Source of the DNA: Zopfochytrium polystomum | Lineage: Eukaryota > Chytridiomycota > Chytridiomycetes > Chytridiales > Chytridiaceae | NCBI GenBank assembly: GCA_025765615.1 | Contig: JAIVFJ010000445.1 | Coordinates: 1 to 40,393 of the forward strand | DNA: 40,393 nucleotides | Direction: 5' to 3' | Shown here: piece by piece, positions 1 through 13,277 of the stretch | Numbering within the stretch: the stretch's first letter is position 1 | Layout: each line of letters begins with the position of its first letter | The notes under the pieces: model-generated | Seen by the model: only the letters and a program-made list of their open reading frames with translations | Told to the model about the DNA's origin: nothing | The model's database searches: none | Program-made: the position numbers and the translations under genes

Positions 1-1175
<1,175 letters not shown>

Positions 1176-1350
1176 GGCGAGAGAAAGGGACGGAGAGAGG
1201 AAAAGAGAGTTCGAAAGAGAAGAGAGAGTGATTGAGAGAAACAGGCGCAATGTGGGATTGAGACAGAGAGAAATGGGCGGCGCTTTTATCGGAGTCCCGC
1301 GCTTTTTTTTTCCCTGGCCTTGTCTCGCGCACTCAGGCAAATCTCTTTCA

Positions 1351-1475
1351 CTCACTCACTCTCTCTCTCTCTCTCTCTCTCTCTCGCTCTCTCTCTCACT
1401 CTCTCTCTCTCTCTTCACACACACACATTTCTCTCTCTGTCTCTCTCTCTCTCTCTCTTTCTTTCCCCTCTCTTC
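1351..1475. repeat. (CT)n / (CA)n compound microsatellite
   Basis: CT runs at about 1358-1410 and 1431-1460 are separated by a short CACACACA stretch at 1416-1427. It is just upstream of the PIG-L start, in the probable promoter or 5' UTR. Its purine strand is on the minus strand, whereas the GA tract at 959-1076 has its purine strand on plus. Confidence 0.9.
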
Positions 1476-3186
1476 CCGATGAAAGGCGGAGAATTTAACT
1501 TTCTCGCTGGCGCACCAAAAAGGCAAGACGGGATGAGGAAAGAGAGATAAGTCCGCAAGCCAGTTATAATTTTCATGACGGTCACACGCTGCACGAGTGA
1601 CAAAAACCCCATCAGTGAGTAACCAGGCCGACAAATTTTTGTTTATTATTTATTATTTGCGCTGTTGCGATGTGCCAAAATCCTTCATAATTATTTACCA
1701 ATCCACATTCCATTGCTGCGCGACAAAAAATAGAACAGAACGTCACACCTTGTTGCCAAATTTGGCAAGTCAAAGCTGGGAGGCACCTGGGGGGCACTCA
1801 CGCAGGTGTTTGGCTGAGCCAACCAACACCCACTCCCACCATAGCCATTGGCGTCATCTCCAATTGGCATTTTTCTTTTCTTTCATTGCCAGTCTGGCGC
1901 CGCCTGGCCACTCGCCAAACTCAACTAATATTCACCCCATTGGAGAGTCATCCCCTCCTCCGAAAATTCTTCCTTCCAATGGCGACGGTGTCGTCGACTC
2001 GACTTTGACTTCACTGGCGCGACAACGACCGCACGGTAACCAAACCCGCGATCAACACGGCAGACCGCGGCCGCTGCGCCGTCAACAGCCACGTCCGCCT
2101 TCCTCACTGCCTTTTTGGTCCCCTTCCCCGTGACCGCAAACCCACCCCTTGATTTAAGGTTGGTGTGAAGGGCGCCACCCGTTATCTTCCGCCATCGACA
2201 CCAAATGGAGCTGAAAAGTATTGTTCAGAGCAGAGACAAGTTTGGTTGGATAGCAGCAGCAAGTTGTGACGAGAGCCGCAATGAAGCCGGTGCCAGGTGA
2301 GTGAGTCCAAAAAAAAAAAGTAACCATGCACGCCTGTGTGTCGCTGTCTCTGTCTCACGAAGAGACGAGAGGACGCGGGCGATCCGTCCATCGCGAACCA
2401 AGACGAGGGGGCACTTGTTTTTTTTTCTTCTTTCACCCCGGGAGACAGGGACAAAGACAGAGGCAGGGTGTTGTGTGTGCGTGCTTGAATGCTTTCAACG
2501 TCGCAAGTCAACCCCAAGGTCGCAAGATTGTACGTTTTTCCGATTCACGCACACCGCCGAGTCCACAGAGGCTTACGCTAGTGGTGCCGACACCCACGAT
2601 TACTAATGACGCGAAGTTCAGCGCAAGGAATGGTCCGTTAGCGCAAGTACCTTGACCTCCCATACGCAGGCCCTTATTGGTCCCCGCGTGCCAGCCCCAC
2701 TTCACTGCATCCCAGGAGCGGTTATCTCATCCCAATCCGCCCTCTTGTGCCGGTTCCGATGAGGGTGGCACACACTACACCCCCCGCCGTTGGGCTGGCC
2801 GGTCTTCGACCACAGGCCAGGCCGAGGATGAAGATCCTGCTTGTCGCTGAAAGGTCTCATATGTGAGAGTGCATTAGGCAGATCGAGTCCACGCGAGAGA
2901 GATCGGATCGTTCATGGGTTGGGCCGCCATTCTGCCAAAATCCTCCGACTTGTCCATCGTTTTCAAATACAGTCGGACATTGAATTTTGCCACTCAGCAG
3001 ACCAACCCTCAACGACCCCCCACCCCCCACAGCGATGACTGATAGCCTGCCTTACGATTCCAGCCTCAGCTCATACGCACCAGTGCTCTTTTGCAAGATG
3101 CTGGAGCCCCCACGTCCACCAGAGCCCCGATCTTTGGAACGGATCGGGAATTCACCGAAGGGCGGCCCACACCAAAACATGAATCG
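1476..3186. other. Intergenic region between divergent PIG-L and APSES genes
   Basis: No credible gene was found. The region holds several CCAAT/ATTGG boxes (for example CCATTGG near 1845 and CCAATTGG near 1860), an A10 run near 2309 and T-rich patches. An ATG at 3035 opens a 56-codon frame that closes near 3203. It is out of frame with the APSES protein and may be an upstream ORF or an unrecognised first exon. The divergent layout makes this a shared promoter region, which is inference. Confidence 0.5.
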
Positions 3187-5682
3187 ATGCGACACCCGTT
3201 TCTGACAGAGGAGCTCCTCCAGCGTGACACCTGGACCCAGCCAAAATCGGTCTCGCCAGACGGACGGTACTTTAGCGCTGTCTGCGATCCGCTCTCCCCG
3301 GTGTCGCTCTCCCCGAGCCGTGCAAACTCGGTCGTCTTTGACCTTCATCTCGCGCAAGAGCGACTGCTGACGGGTCAGTACCTGCCCGGATTGGACACCC
3401 ACGCCTTTCTCGACGACGACGCTGCCATGTCTTGCGAAGACGGCTGTCGCTCGATGGATTGTGGCACCGCCGGTGTTATCGAGTCCGCCGGGATGGACTA
3501 CCCTCCTCGTTCCGACAGGCCTGCGCTGAGCTTGTCGGCGTTGCCCAGGGAGTCGGTTTCCCACGAAGACGGACACCCCGCTGCGCAAGATGAACTTGCG
3601 GCGGCGGCACACTTTCCGTACGCTCACAACCTTTTCAGCGTGCCTCCGGCCGAAAACAATTTCGACGTATCCTTGCCCGCGCCGAGCTACCTAACCTCAC
3701 CACCGACCGAAGAAACGGGGCAGCACATTGGCCACGCGTACGGATACGACTCTTCCATGTTTTCAATGGACCTCGTCAATGCGGTTACTACAGCAGCCTT
3801 ATCCTCCACCTTCCCGGAATTCCCATATGGACTGAAGGGAGACAATGCGTTGCCTTCTCAATTATTTGGCAACGGTGATAACACATTATCTGGATACGAT
3901 GGCACACCCAGGAACGACAATTGGTTCCGCCCTAATCAATCAGGTGTGCTTGCAATTCACGGTTTATGTCATGGCAACCACTTACCCCGCCTCCAGCAAT
4001 CACGGATAGACCACACGTGGAATTAGACGGTTACTCTGAACAGCAGCAACAAGACGTATATCCCCGAACGGACCTGGCGGTCCAGGATTTCCACAGCGGC
4101 CCTGGTCTCTCGGGAAACTTGGCAATTTGAAGTCGCCATCGCAATTGAGCGACGCCGCCGCCGACGGCCTCAACATTCGCCGGCGGGACTCGTGCTCACA
4201 CTCGGCGGCGGCGGTCGCGGCCCGCCGTCGTGGGCGTCGAGGTCGATTCGATATTCCGGACGCACAGCGACCACGCGGATTCGGATTGCAAGAACGACGA
4301 GTCGGACCGCGACACCGACGGCGAAGGGTGCGAGGCGGACTTTGAGCTGCTGCCGGACGACGACCCAGTTCAGTTGCCATCGTACCCGGTGAAGATGATG
4401 CCGCAAACGGTTTGCGCCTCCGAAAAGAGGTCGACGGCCAGGACCGGGTCGGCCCCGCAAGGTGCCCAGAACTTTCGTTAAAATAATTTTTTTGGGCGTG
4501 CTAAACTGAAACACTCTGCAACAGTCGAGTAGCTTCGAACAGCCTCCAAGACCGAAACAACAGTCGGGTATATCAGGCCGTGGGAGACGCCACACCATTT
4601 CGTCCGCAAGCGCTTTCATCCCAGAGTATTCATTCAATGCGCAGACTGCTGCCGACCGCTGCATGGCCTACCCCCCTTCTGTGGTTGCTTCTGCCAACCG
4701 CGGTGCGGAACGCTCCCTGGCGACTACGAAGCTTCTCTGATTCCCCAACCGACGCGATGGAAAGCGTCCAGCAGAGTCAGGAGAACGTGGTGGAGCCAAC
4801 GTATCAGCCGCCGAGGGTCTCCGAAAGTTTTCCGGCCGAGCAAATCGTCGCCGAGCCGTGCCTGGTCCCAGAGCCAGTTGACCGGACTCTTGGGTTGGTT
4901 TCGATGGAGCCAGTACAGCGCCGCGGCAGAGGGCGAGGGCGTGGGCGTGGGCGCGGTCGGCCTTCGTTGCATCATTCTGTTGGGATCTCGATGGTGAAAA
5001 GAAGCGAAGAGACAGCCAAAAGAGAAAGCCTTGCGGAGAGGCTGGCAGCGAAGATGGCAGTGGATCAGAATGCCTCTGGAGACAAACGCAACCCAGAACC
5101 AATTATCCGCGAAGAGGAACCGTGCTCGCTTATGGTGGACTTGGTGGACGGCGGCGACGACTCGGCAGATACCGAAGATCTCGGCGACACCGAAGACCTG
5201 GGCGAACACAAGTCCGAAGAGGAGACCTTGGAACGGCCATTAGCACCAAAGTTAGCAAATCATTGCAAGGCTCCGAATGCGCGTCTGCAGCCCGATCATA
5301 CGACTCAAGTGTACAAACGGGTGTACTCGAAAATCACTGTTTACGAAATGATTGCCAACGGCATCCCAATCATGCGACGACAAGAAGACGGTTGGATTAA
5401 TGCAACGCACCTGCTGAAAGTTGCGGGCTTCTTGGAGAAGGCGCGACGAACCAAGGTTTTGGAGAGGGAGATTCAGGACGGCGTCCATCAGAAGATTCAA
5501 GGGGGCTTTGGAAAGTACCAGGGAACATGGTGAGAAAATCTGGCTGGGGCTGAAGGAAAGTCGCAGACATAGCCAAAACTAAACGTATTCACACTTCCTC
5601 AAGGGTTCCTTTGGCTCGCGCGATAGAATTGGCCAACCAGTACGACGTATACACCACGCTGGAGAAGCTCTTCGCCCTGTGA
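3187..5682 (+). CDS. APSES/KilA-N DNA-binding transcription factor, domain at the C-terminus
   Basis: The last about 95 residues form an APSES domain: VYSKITVYEMIANGIPIMRR, then WINATHLLKVAGF, a KARRTKVLERE segment and GGFGKYQGTWVPLARAIELA. This is the Mbp1/Swi4/StuA fold, which binds MCB/SCB-like sites. The final intron (5530-5603, branch CTAAAC) splits the GTW codon and is certain. Other proposed introns are 3944-3996, 4105-4149 (45 nt, weak GTCTCT donor) and 4462-4529 (branch GCTAAACTG). With these the frame stays open for about 751 codons. Upstream of the domain is a Ser/Pro/acidic region and a (RG)6RP stretch near 4920-4960 that resembles an AT-hook. The 4530-4740 part has a second open frame (from 4525 after CAG) that looks more protein-like, so that junction may be wrong. 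The start at 3187 is the first in-frame ATG; an upstream exon is possible. No ankyrin repeats follow the domain, unlike Mbp1/Swi4. Confidence 0.72.
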
Positions 5683-5761
5683 CCTGCTGGTGACTCTTTC
5701 CATAAAAAGCAATTTTTAATTTTCGTTGGTTTATTGCTGTATTTTGTGACATTTTGAAGAC

Positions 5762-8700
5762 TCAAACTGCAGGTGGGATTCTCCGCACCTCGACGCCAAC
5801 AACCAAACCTTCCCCAATCCTTTCCATTTCCCCGATCATTGCCAGCACGTCTGGACGAGAAACTGTTTTCGCTTCGTTTTTGCCGTCCCGCTTCCTCTTC
5901 CTCCCACTTCCTCTTTCACCCTCTTCGCTTCCCTCTGATGCAACCGAAGCAGCGTAGGGCCGAACTGCTTTCCAAGGCTTCCCCTCCGCATTGTTGATCT
6001 CTTGCGAGACAGTTTTGTCCCAAAGGAGCGCCACTGTGTCTCCACCGTGTTGATCGAAAAATAGAGAAACAGTGTTGCCAAAACGGACCTGCACAATGTT
6101 AATGAAGAGCACAATTAGTTGCTGACAAAGAATAGTCAAAAATGGACAACTCACCTGCAAATCGATAACAAAACGTTCCAAGGCGTCAAACCTCTCTAGA
6201 AGTGGAATAGTCTCATCTTGGTCAAGTGCGAATTTCAAATTTTTGAAGTCCGTTTTCGGCGTCGGGAGGATCGAAAGATCATACGATATGTTTTGGTGGA
6301 ACTTTGAAAGCTTCAGAGGGTCGAGACGGATCAAAATGTCAAATCCGTCGGTCGGCGTTGCAAAAAGTTTCTGTGGTGAACAATTTTCAGCATTGCTAAA
6401 GCGGCGATGGCAGATTTCTTACGGCAATGTGTAGGTCAGAACCGCTAACGACTTGGTCTTCGAGGAACTTCAACGACGCCGTCGCGGCAGCGCAAAGGCG
6501 CTTGAACGCGAGCGACTTGATCTTGTCAGAGACGCCTCGCACAAGCCACCAAAGTCCTTCTACATCGTCCGACGTCGCGATCCGCGGCTCAAACACTCGG
6601 CCCTTTTGAGGCGACAGAACCACCTTTTCAAACTCCTTGACCGCCGCCCGCTCGAGCGTCTTGCGTAATTTCGGCGCCTTCGTGCTCCACGAAAAGAATC
6701 TCAGAGTCCCAAGCCCAGTCTCGCAGCATCGCGAGACATCGAATGAATCCGCACCACGAGGTGGTCGGGATCGCTGCGTACGGGGCGCAGTCGGTAAACA
6801 CGCGTGCTGCGAGCAGATCGCAGGCTTCGTCTGTAATGGCAATGTTGGACAGGAGGTGGGCACCAACGAAACGCTTGAGAAGTCGACAGGTCGTTGAAAG
6901 TGGAGGAAACTTGAGGCATAAGTTGTGGATTCGCGTCGAGTGCCGTGGCAGTTTTCGGTACAAGCATTCAGCTTGGTCGGCATATCTTTGGGCCGTTGTG
7001 AGCGAAGCTGAAGGGGCCTCTACCGTAGCGGAGCCTGCTTTGGCCATTCGAGCTCGAACGAGTTGGTCTTTCGCCACAGGTATCTCTCTACCAGTCCTGA
7101 GACGTAATCGGAACGAATAGCCAGGTGGAATAGACACATCCATGTAGCCCGAGTAAATAGGGTCGTGATCAAGTGGTTTCGAGATGGAGATTTGTGCTCC
7201 AGTCAGCTGAAGTTGTAGCGATTTGGACAATGCAACGAAGAAAGCCAGCTTCATGTTCTGGAGCGCTATCAACTGTTCCGGCCACCGCCCGGACGACTCG
7301 AACTCAACAAGGACGCCCATAAAATCTCTGTGAACAGGGGCGTTGTAGTCGATTGCTGGTCCGCCCGCTGTGTGGTGTGGCTGAGGTATAAAGGTGGAGC
7401 TGTAGCTCAGTCCGGCATGGGATGGAATAACGTTCGTGACGGTAAGTGGCAACCCAGTACTTGCGCGAATCTCCTTCGCCAATTCTTGGAACGCCTCATA
7501 CGCGTTCTGAAACGTTCCCCTTCTGACCTCCACCGCTCGAAGGCTCTTGTTCCCGCCAAACTCCTGCAAGAAGGGAAGAAGCTGTCCTCCCCAGCAGGTA
7601 ACAGTGTCTGGGTCGACACTGCCGTGGCGTGACATCAAATAAACCGCCATTTGCGAGGTGACTTGCGTCCTCGCATCCAGAGTTCCGGCCGAATCCCAAA
7701 CCACGCTCTCCGCAATCGTCCCGTCCTTGAAGCGGCGCATTTCTGATTTGTTTCCCCACATTCTCCGGAAATCGGCAATCGCCTCCGCGTCTTCTGGGTT
7801 TGGTCCCATTTCGACTGCCCTTGTGCCGTTTTCGGGATCAAGAATAATGCCAATCACGAGTGGCCGGAATTCAGCATCCGCTGTTGGTGGGCTCTCGTTG
7901 ATTTGCCATTGCTCACGAGCGTCTTGCTCAACTGATATAAGTCGTACTCGGTTCTTTAATCCCTTCAGCAACAGCTTTGGAATAAAATAGCGAATAAAAT
8001 CGTTCCTGCTTGGAAAGTCCAAAGCGACAGACGGTTTGTACGCGGGAAATACACCTGGTGGCTTGTGGAGGCTAATACAGCGTTAAAGCCGAATCAACTT
8101 TCACTTTTCACGCACCAAATCACGTTGTCGAAAATTACTAATGGATGGCTGAGGTTCTTCAAAAATAGACTATCAAATCTGTCGGCCCCCAGATCATTAA
8201 AGTACGTCAGGCTTGATCGGGCTTCGTAGCGTAGCTGACAGGGTTTAGAGCATATTTTACGCTGACAATTTAGATACCTTTTCTAAAGTGTTCACACTGA
8301 CGAACGCAGCGAGATTTACACGACCTGTTGGGTCAACAATCACCGCATCATAAGCTCGCGCGAAAGCGTCCAAGGAGAACTGCGCACATGCTTTAGCACA
8401 GTATTAAAGGTTGAAATATTACCTCAGGCTCTTCCAGCGGTTTCCCGTCTGGAGTCATGAAGATTGGCTCCCCCTTAAAGTCGTGCTTGGCTGTGATTCG
8501 AAAAGTGTGTCAGTTTGTAATGCACTAATAAACCAAAAGAAAAATACTACTCACAAATGAATTCAATTGTCAGTTTAATGATCTGGTAAGAGCTGTAGGA
8601 TGATCCCAATTTGATTCCCGTTTTCCCCACTGCTTTAGTCCGGAATAAATAGCCCATTATCATAGTCAACAAGAAGCCTCCAAAGGGTTGATAGAGGCCG

Positions 8701-9625
8701 CGCTGCGCAAGCCAAACTTTTCCAAGCAGAACTGCTTCTCGAAACGCAGGACAAATTGCGAACTGCTGATGCAAAAAGTTCAGGTGCGACGCATAGGATG
8801 TGTCATGCAGAATGTTCGCATTGTAACGTGGCGTTGCTGCTAGGCCCGCTTCGGAAGCGTTGTTGGTCTGGCTTGGGCGAACGTTATTTCTCCCGGGGGC
8901 GAGTTTTGATGGTTTGAATAAGGAAGCAGATATGCATGGGATAATCCGAATCGAGCATTTGAGTTTGGAAAAATCGTAGGCCGAGCCGTTCGGTATAGGC
9001 GACAATACTAGGACGGGCCTCCGCCGATCTCCCGCGATCATGGTGTCAAATGATAGGCTAACAGGGACCACTTTTGCGTTTCTTCTAATCACTGAAGCAA
9101 GAACCGCAAGGTAGAAAGCTCGTTTGTGGAAATATCGATAGTTCACATGATCTTTATCTTGAAACATTTCCTGCAAGGACGTTAAAATTGCGCGTTGAAC
9201 AAATCCCAAACGTACATCGGGCATTTGCACAGCGACATCAATATTCGCCAACCGGGGGTTTTTTGCGACAGTCTTTAGCAAGTAGCTCCCCGCAATAAAA
9301 ATCTTGCTTGGGGTTTTGAAGGAAAACTTGTATTTCACGTCGTCGGCTGGTGGCGGGTGTGGGAACGGAATGGAAATGCCCTGGGCTTTCATTTTCGCAA
9401 TTGCCTCGGCCAGCTTTTGGGGACATTTCAGTAAAAGCAGTGAAGCAGAAATCCTCTCGTCCTCACCGAACATTCGGGGATGCTCTCGGCCTTGTCCATC
9501 ACCTCCTTCAAAGAGTGCAGAACTTTATCCAACGGTGAGGTTTTTGTGTTGCTGAGAGCAACCTCTTTGACCAATTCCTCAATCTGGAAAAGATTTGGTT
9601 ACCTTTGACCTCTACTTCAGTCTTA

Positions 9626-9676
<51 letters not shown>

Positions 9677-10141
9677 CAGTTTGAAAAGATTTGACTGATA
9701 CAAGTCCGTCGTCTCCCTCAACTCGTGCAGTTCCTGAATTGTTGGGGCTTTGAATGCTGGGGCTCCGGATGATTTCTCTGGTTTGCTCCATTTCGAAGGC
9801 TCTCCTGTTCCCAAGCCCCAATCGCCGCCGTCACCAGCATCCCCATGACCGTCATGGCCGTTCTCTACGTCCTCGTCCTCCTGGTCGTCCTCATCCTCGT
9901 CGTCGTCGTCCTCACCGTTCTCGTCCTCAGCATCTTCGTCCGCTGGGTCGTCTCCACGGTCGTCCCCTCGGTCGTCTCCGTCATCGTCGCGCCCGCTGCC
10001 TTCTGCCGCATAGTCCATTGCATCTTCGGCACTCGCGTCCCTGTTTTCGTCTGCTGTGTGATAAGTTGCGTCGTCTGACTCGGCATGATGGACAGCGACA
10101 GCGACGCCCGAGCCGGCCTTCCTCCGCTTGATGTTGCCCAT
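5762..10141 (-). CDS. UTP22: U3 snoRNP / ribosome-biogenesis protein Utp22 (Nrap; human NOL6)
   Basis: Nucleolar component of the SSU processome needed for 18S rRNA maturation. Exons on the minus strand are 10141-9674, 9583-9467, 9413-8555, 8490-8423, 8379-8278, 8234-8116, 8071-6423, 6370-6155 and 6088-5762, giving about 1,307 residues, close to the family size. Family landmarks are SNLFKLQIEELVKEV across intron 1, HVNYRYFHKRAFYLAVLA, AYDAVIVDPTGRVNLAA, VMSIPPGYSFRLR-like text near 7120, KLFATPTDGFDILIRLDP, and NTVSLFFDQHGGDTVALLWD near the end. The N-terminus (from MGNIKRRK) has a long Asp/Glu tract, usual for nucleolar proteins. Introns are 43-66 nt except intron 1. Exon 7 has one base too many for a single frame: the frame changes near 6650-6670. 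Stop at 5762 is 80 bp from the convergent APSES stop. Confidence 0.93.
9627..9672. repeat. Homopolymer A46 (T46 on the transcribed strand) at a 5' splice site
   Basis: A run of 46 A on plus. In the sense direction of UTP22, exon 1 ends CTGCAG and the intron starts G followed by T46. The sequence GTAAGAC, a much better donor, follows the run directly. Phase confirms that splicing must occur before the run, because CAG joins the ATT GAG of exon 2 in frame. Confidence 0.95.
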
Positions 10142-10853
10142 GCTTTCTTTCTTTCTTTTTTTTTCGATAATGAAGTGACAAGTCACGCAATCGCCTGATC
10201 GACAATTTTTCTCCACAGCACTGCCACCGCCAGACATTCTTAAGAAACTTGCCACGACTTCGCGCTCCATAAATGAGCAGTGTTCCCCTTGCCCCCCAGC
10301 GCCTCTCGTTGCAAGTAAGGGACCTCCTGCTGAGCCTGTTCTCTTTCCTGGCCGTATGCTTGCTGTGATCTGTTCGGCCGGCCAAACGGCGATGTGTTCC
10401 AAGACAAGCAGATTGGAACGAGCGGGAGGACGGCTTGCTCGGTCTGCTGACTGCTGCGGTGTAATTTGCGGCCGCTATTCTAAGCGCAGAGTTTGTTGGC
10501 GAGGCTTGGAATTGGAATGCTGTTTCGATCCTTTTAGGGTGCTTTCTTTGTTTCAACCCAGCGCACAGCGCCGAGGAGGTTGAACGACTGGTGCAAGGTG
10601 CAGAAAGAGAGGGAGACAGAGGGAAGAGTTGAAGAGATGGGGGGAAAATACGGACGAGCGCGACGGAAGAAGATTCCAGGGCGAGGATTTGGGAGAGGAA
10701 CAAGTGGATTGGAAATATAGATGGAAAAAACGCCACGAGGCGCGCCAAAAAAAAAAAAAAAAAAAAAAAAAAGAAAGAAAGAAAGAAAGAACAAATAAGC
10801 TGCAAACACACTATATGCAAGAAACGAAACCACTCCCTTTCTGTTTCACCGCA
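10142..10853. other. Intergenic region between UTP22 start and WSC gene end
   Basis: No gene was recognised. Both flanking genes are on minus, so this holds the UTP22 5' flank and the WSC gene 3' flank. It contains an A26 run (10747-10772) followed by (GAAA)4, which on minus is a CTTT/poly(T) tract about 80 bp past the WSC stop, plus purine-rich GAGAGGGAGA stretches near 10600-10650. Confidence 0.5.
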
Positions 10854-13243
10854 TCACAGCCCCATGAACCACGCGTAGCACTTTTCGGACCAGCTCATGT
10901 CCCTGTAAAACGGCACGTCCTTGTAGTTCAGCACCTCGGAAGTCCAGTCGTAGAACCCGTAGCTCATCTGCCCGTACTCGATCTTGACGAGGTCCAGGAA
11001 CCACTCAAGCAGCTGAGGGCACTGCTCGAGCAGCCACAAAAAGTCGGTCAGCAGCTGCAGGAGCAGGTCGTCCTGGTCGTGCCCGCCGAAGACGCCGCAG
11101 AGCTTGTCAGAGTGCGGCTTGGTGAGCGTCGGGAGGCCGCAGGACTGTGGAGTGAGAAATGAATTTGTGGAATTTCGGTAAGGTTTTTGTTGCGAAAAGT
11201 GTCGCGAAAGTGAAAGATGGGAGGGTGGTGCCTTTACCTTCAACGTATTGTAGAAGCACTCTTTGGTCGTGCATTTGTTCGCCTTGTACAGTTTGAAGAA
11301 CAAAACAATGTCGAAATCAGGCTTAAGGGACTTGCATTTGTGCACAAATGCTTTGTTTTTTTCATTATTTCAAGTTATTACACGTTAGCCATGTCTCTAG
11401 CATTCAAATTGGCGCCAGCAAACACTCACTCTTCATGCCGTCGTGCGCACAGCCCTTCCATTTGATCGGGCAGCTTTGTGTGGGCGTCGGGGTGGTCGTC
11501 GTCTTTGTGGTGCACGTGGTTGTGGGTGTCGTCTTGGTTGTCGAGGAAGTCTTCGTGCTGCACGACGTAGACGTGGACGTCGACGACTTGGTGCTGCACG
11601 AGGAAGTGGACGTGTGGGCGGTGGACGTTGACGATGTCGACGCGCTGGTCGACTTTGACGAAGAGCCGGTCGAGGAAGTCTTTGAGGTGCACGACGTGGA
11701 CGTGCTCGTGGATGACGAGATCGACGTTTTGGTGCTACACGAAGAGGAAGACGACGACGTGTTGGCGGAGGTTGACGGAGTCGACGCGCTGCTAGGCTTT
11801 GACGACGAAGCTGACGACGAGGTTGACGAAGACGGCGTGGCGCTCGAGCTGGAGCTGGACGTCGACGAAGATTTGTTAGAAGTTGAGGAGCTCAGCGAGG
11901 AGGGCGTGGAGCTCGGAGTCGTTCCCGAGGTCGAAGACGAAGAAGTGGAAGGAGCCGAAGAGCTTGAAGAAGAAGGCGTATTGCTGGAGCTGGATCCTGT
12001 CGCCGATGACGAGCTGGAAATTGAAGGAGTCGAGGAGCTCGACAAAGAAGGAGTGGTGCTTGAGCTCGAGCCCGCTGTGGATGACGAACTAATTGATGGA
12101 GTCGGGGAGCTCGACAAAGAAGGCATGCTGCTCGAACTAGTGCCCGTCGTCGATGACGAGGTGACAGAAGGAATCGAGGAGCTCGATGATGAAGAGTATG
12201 CAGGGCTGGAGCTCGAGTCCGTTGGGGACGACGAAGTGACTGATAGAGTGGAGGAGCTCGATGACGAGGGTGCAGTGCTTGAGCTCAACACCGTTGTGGA
12301 GGAAGAGGTGATTGAAGGAGAAGAGGAGCTGGATAAAGAAGGGGTGCTGCTCAAACTCGAGCTTGGCGTCGATGACGGCGTGGTTGACGGAGTCGAGGAG
12401 CTTGATAAAGTGGGGGAACTGCTCGAAGTCGAGTCCGTTGTCGACGGCGAGGTGATCGAAGGAGTCGAGGAGCTTGACGAAGAAGGTAAAGTGCTGGAGC
12501 TGGTGCCGGTTGTGGACGACGTGGTGATAGAAAGACTCGAGGAGCTTGACAAAGAGGGTGTTGTGCTCGTGCTCGAGCCGGTTGTCGACGGCGAGGTGAT
12601 TGGAGTTGAGGAGCTGGTCAAGGACGATGTTGGCGGGGCGCATCCCGTCAAGTTGTACACGGTGAGAAGGCCAGCTCCGCCGCACGCCTTGTCGAGAGTT
12701 GAAACAGAAAATTTCAGCGTTCGACAGCAGAACTTACTAAACAAAACGAAACGCAAACCAAGCCCTACCTCTGCAATCGCGCCCTCGCACGGCATCCGGC
12801 ACGTCGCGTCGTCAAACCTCGTAGTCGGGGGCGGCTTGTCAGAACAAAAGCACTCTGAAAAGTTCTCGGTCCCTGCAAACTGGTAACCCTTTGCCTTGCA
12901 CGAGGCGACGCAGCCCCAGTCGGTGGCGTTGGAGTCGACCTGGAACGGCAAGGTTCGCGGGTTGACGGTGTCCTGGTAGCATCCGAAGTACTGGGCGCAC
13001 GGGATGGCCGGCGGGGTGGGCGTGAAGGGCGGCGGGCCGGGGGGGTTGCTTTGGTAGACGGTGACGGTGCCGGCGCCGCCGCAGGGCTCGGACGCGTTCT
13101 GGGCGCAGGGCGAGTTGCAGGCTGCTGCGGCCTTTGCGGGGGCGATGCCGGACAGGTTGGCGCCGCAGTAGCATTCGCGGCCGAACTCCGTGCCTGTTTT
13201 TGTTTTTTGTTTTTTTTTGGTTTGTTTTGTTTTTTGTTTTGTT

Positions 13244-13277
<34 letters not shown>

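Noticed and set aside
9845..10078. Val/Leu-rich plus-strand frame that looks like a membrane protein
   Set aside because: It is the antisense of the Asp/Glu tract in exon 1 of UTP22.
11348..12886. 512-codon acidic Val/Glu/Asp frame on plus
   Set aside because: It is the antisense of the Ser/Thr-rich stalk of the WSC gene (TCN/ACN codons read back as acidic codons). The minus frame carries the signal peptide and WSC motifs.
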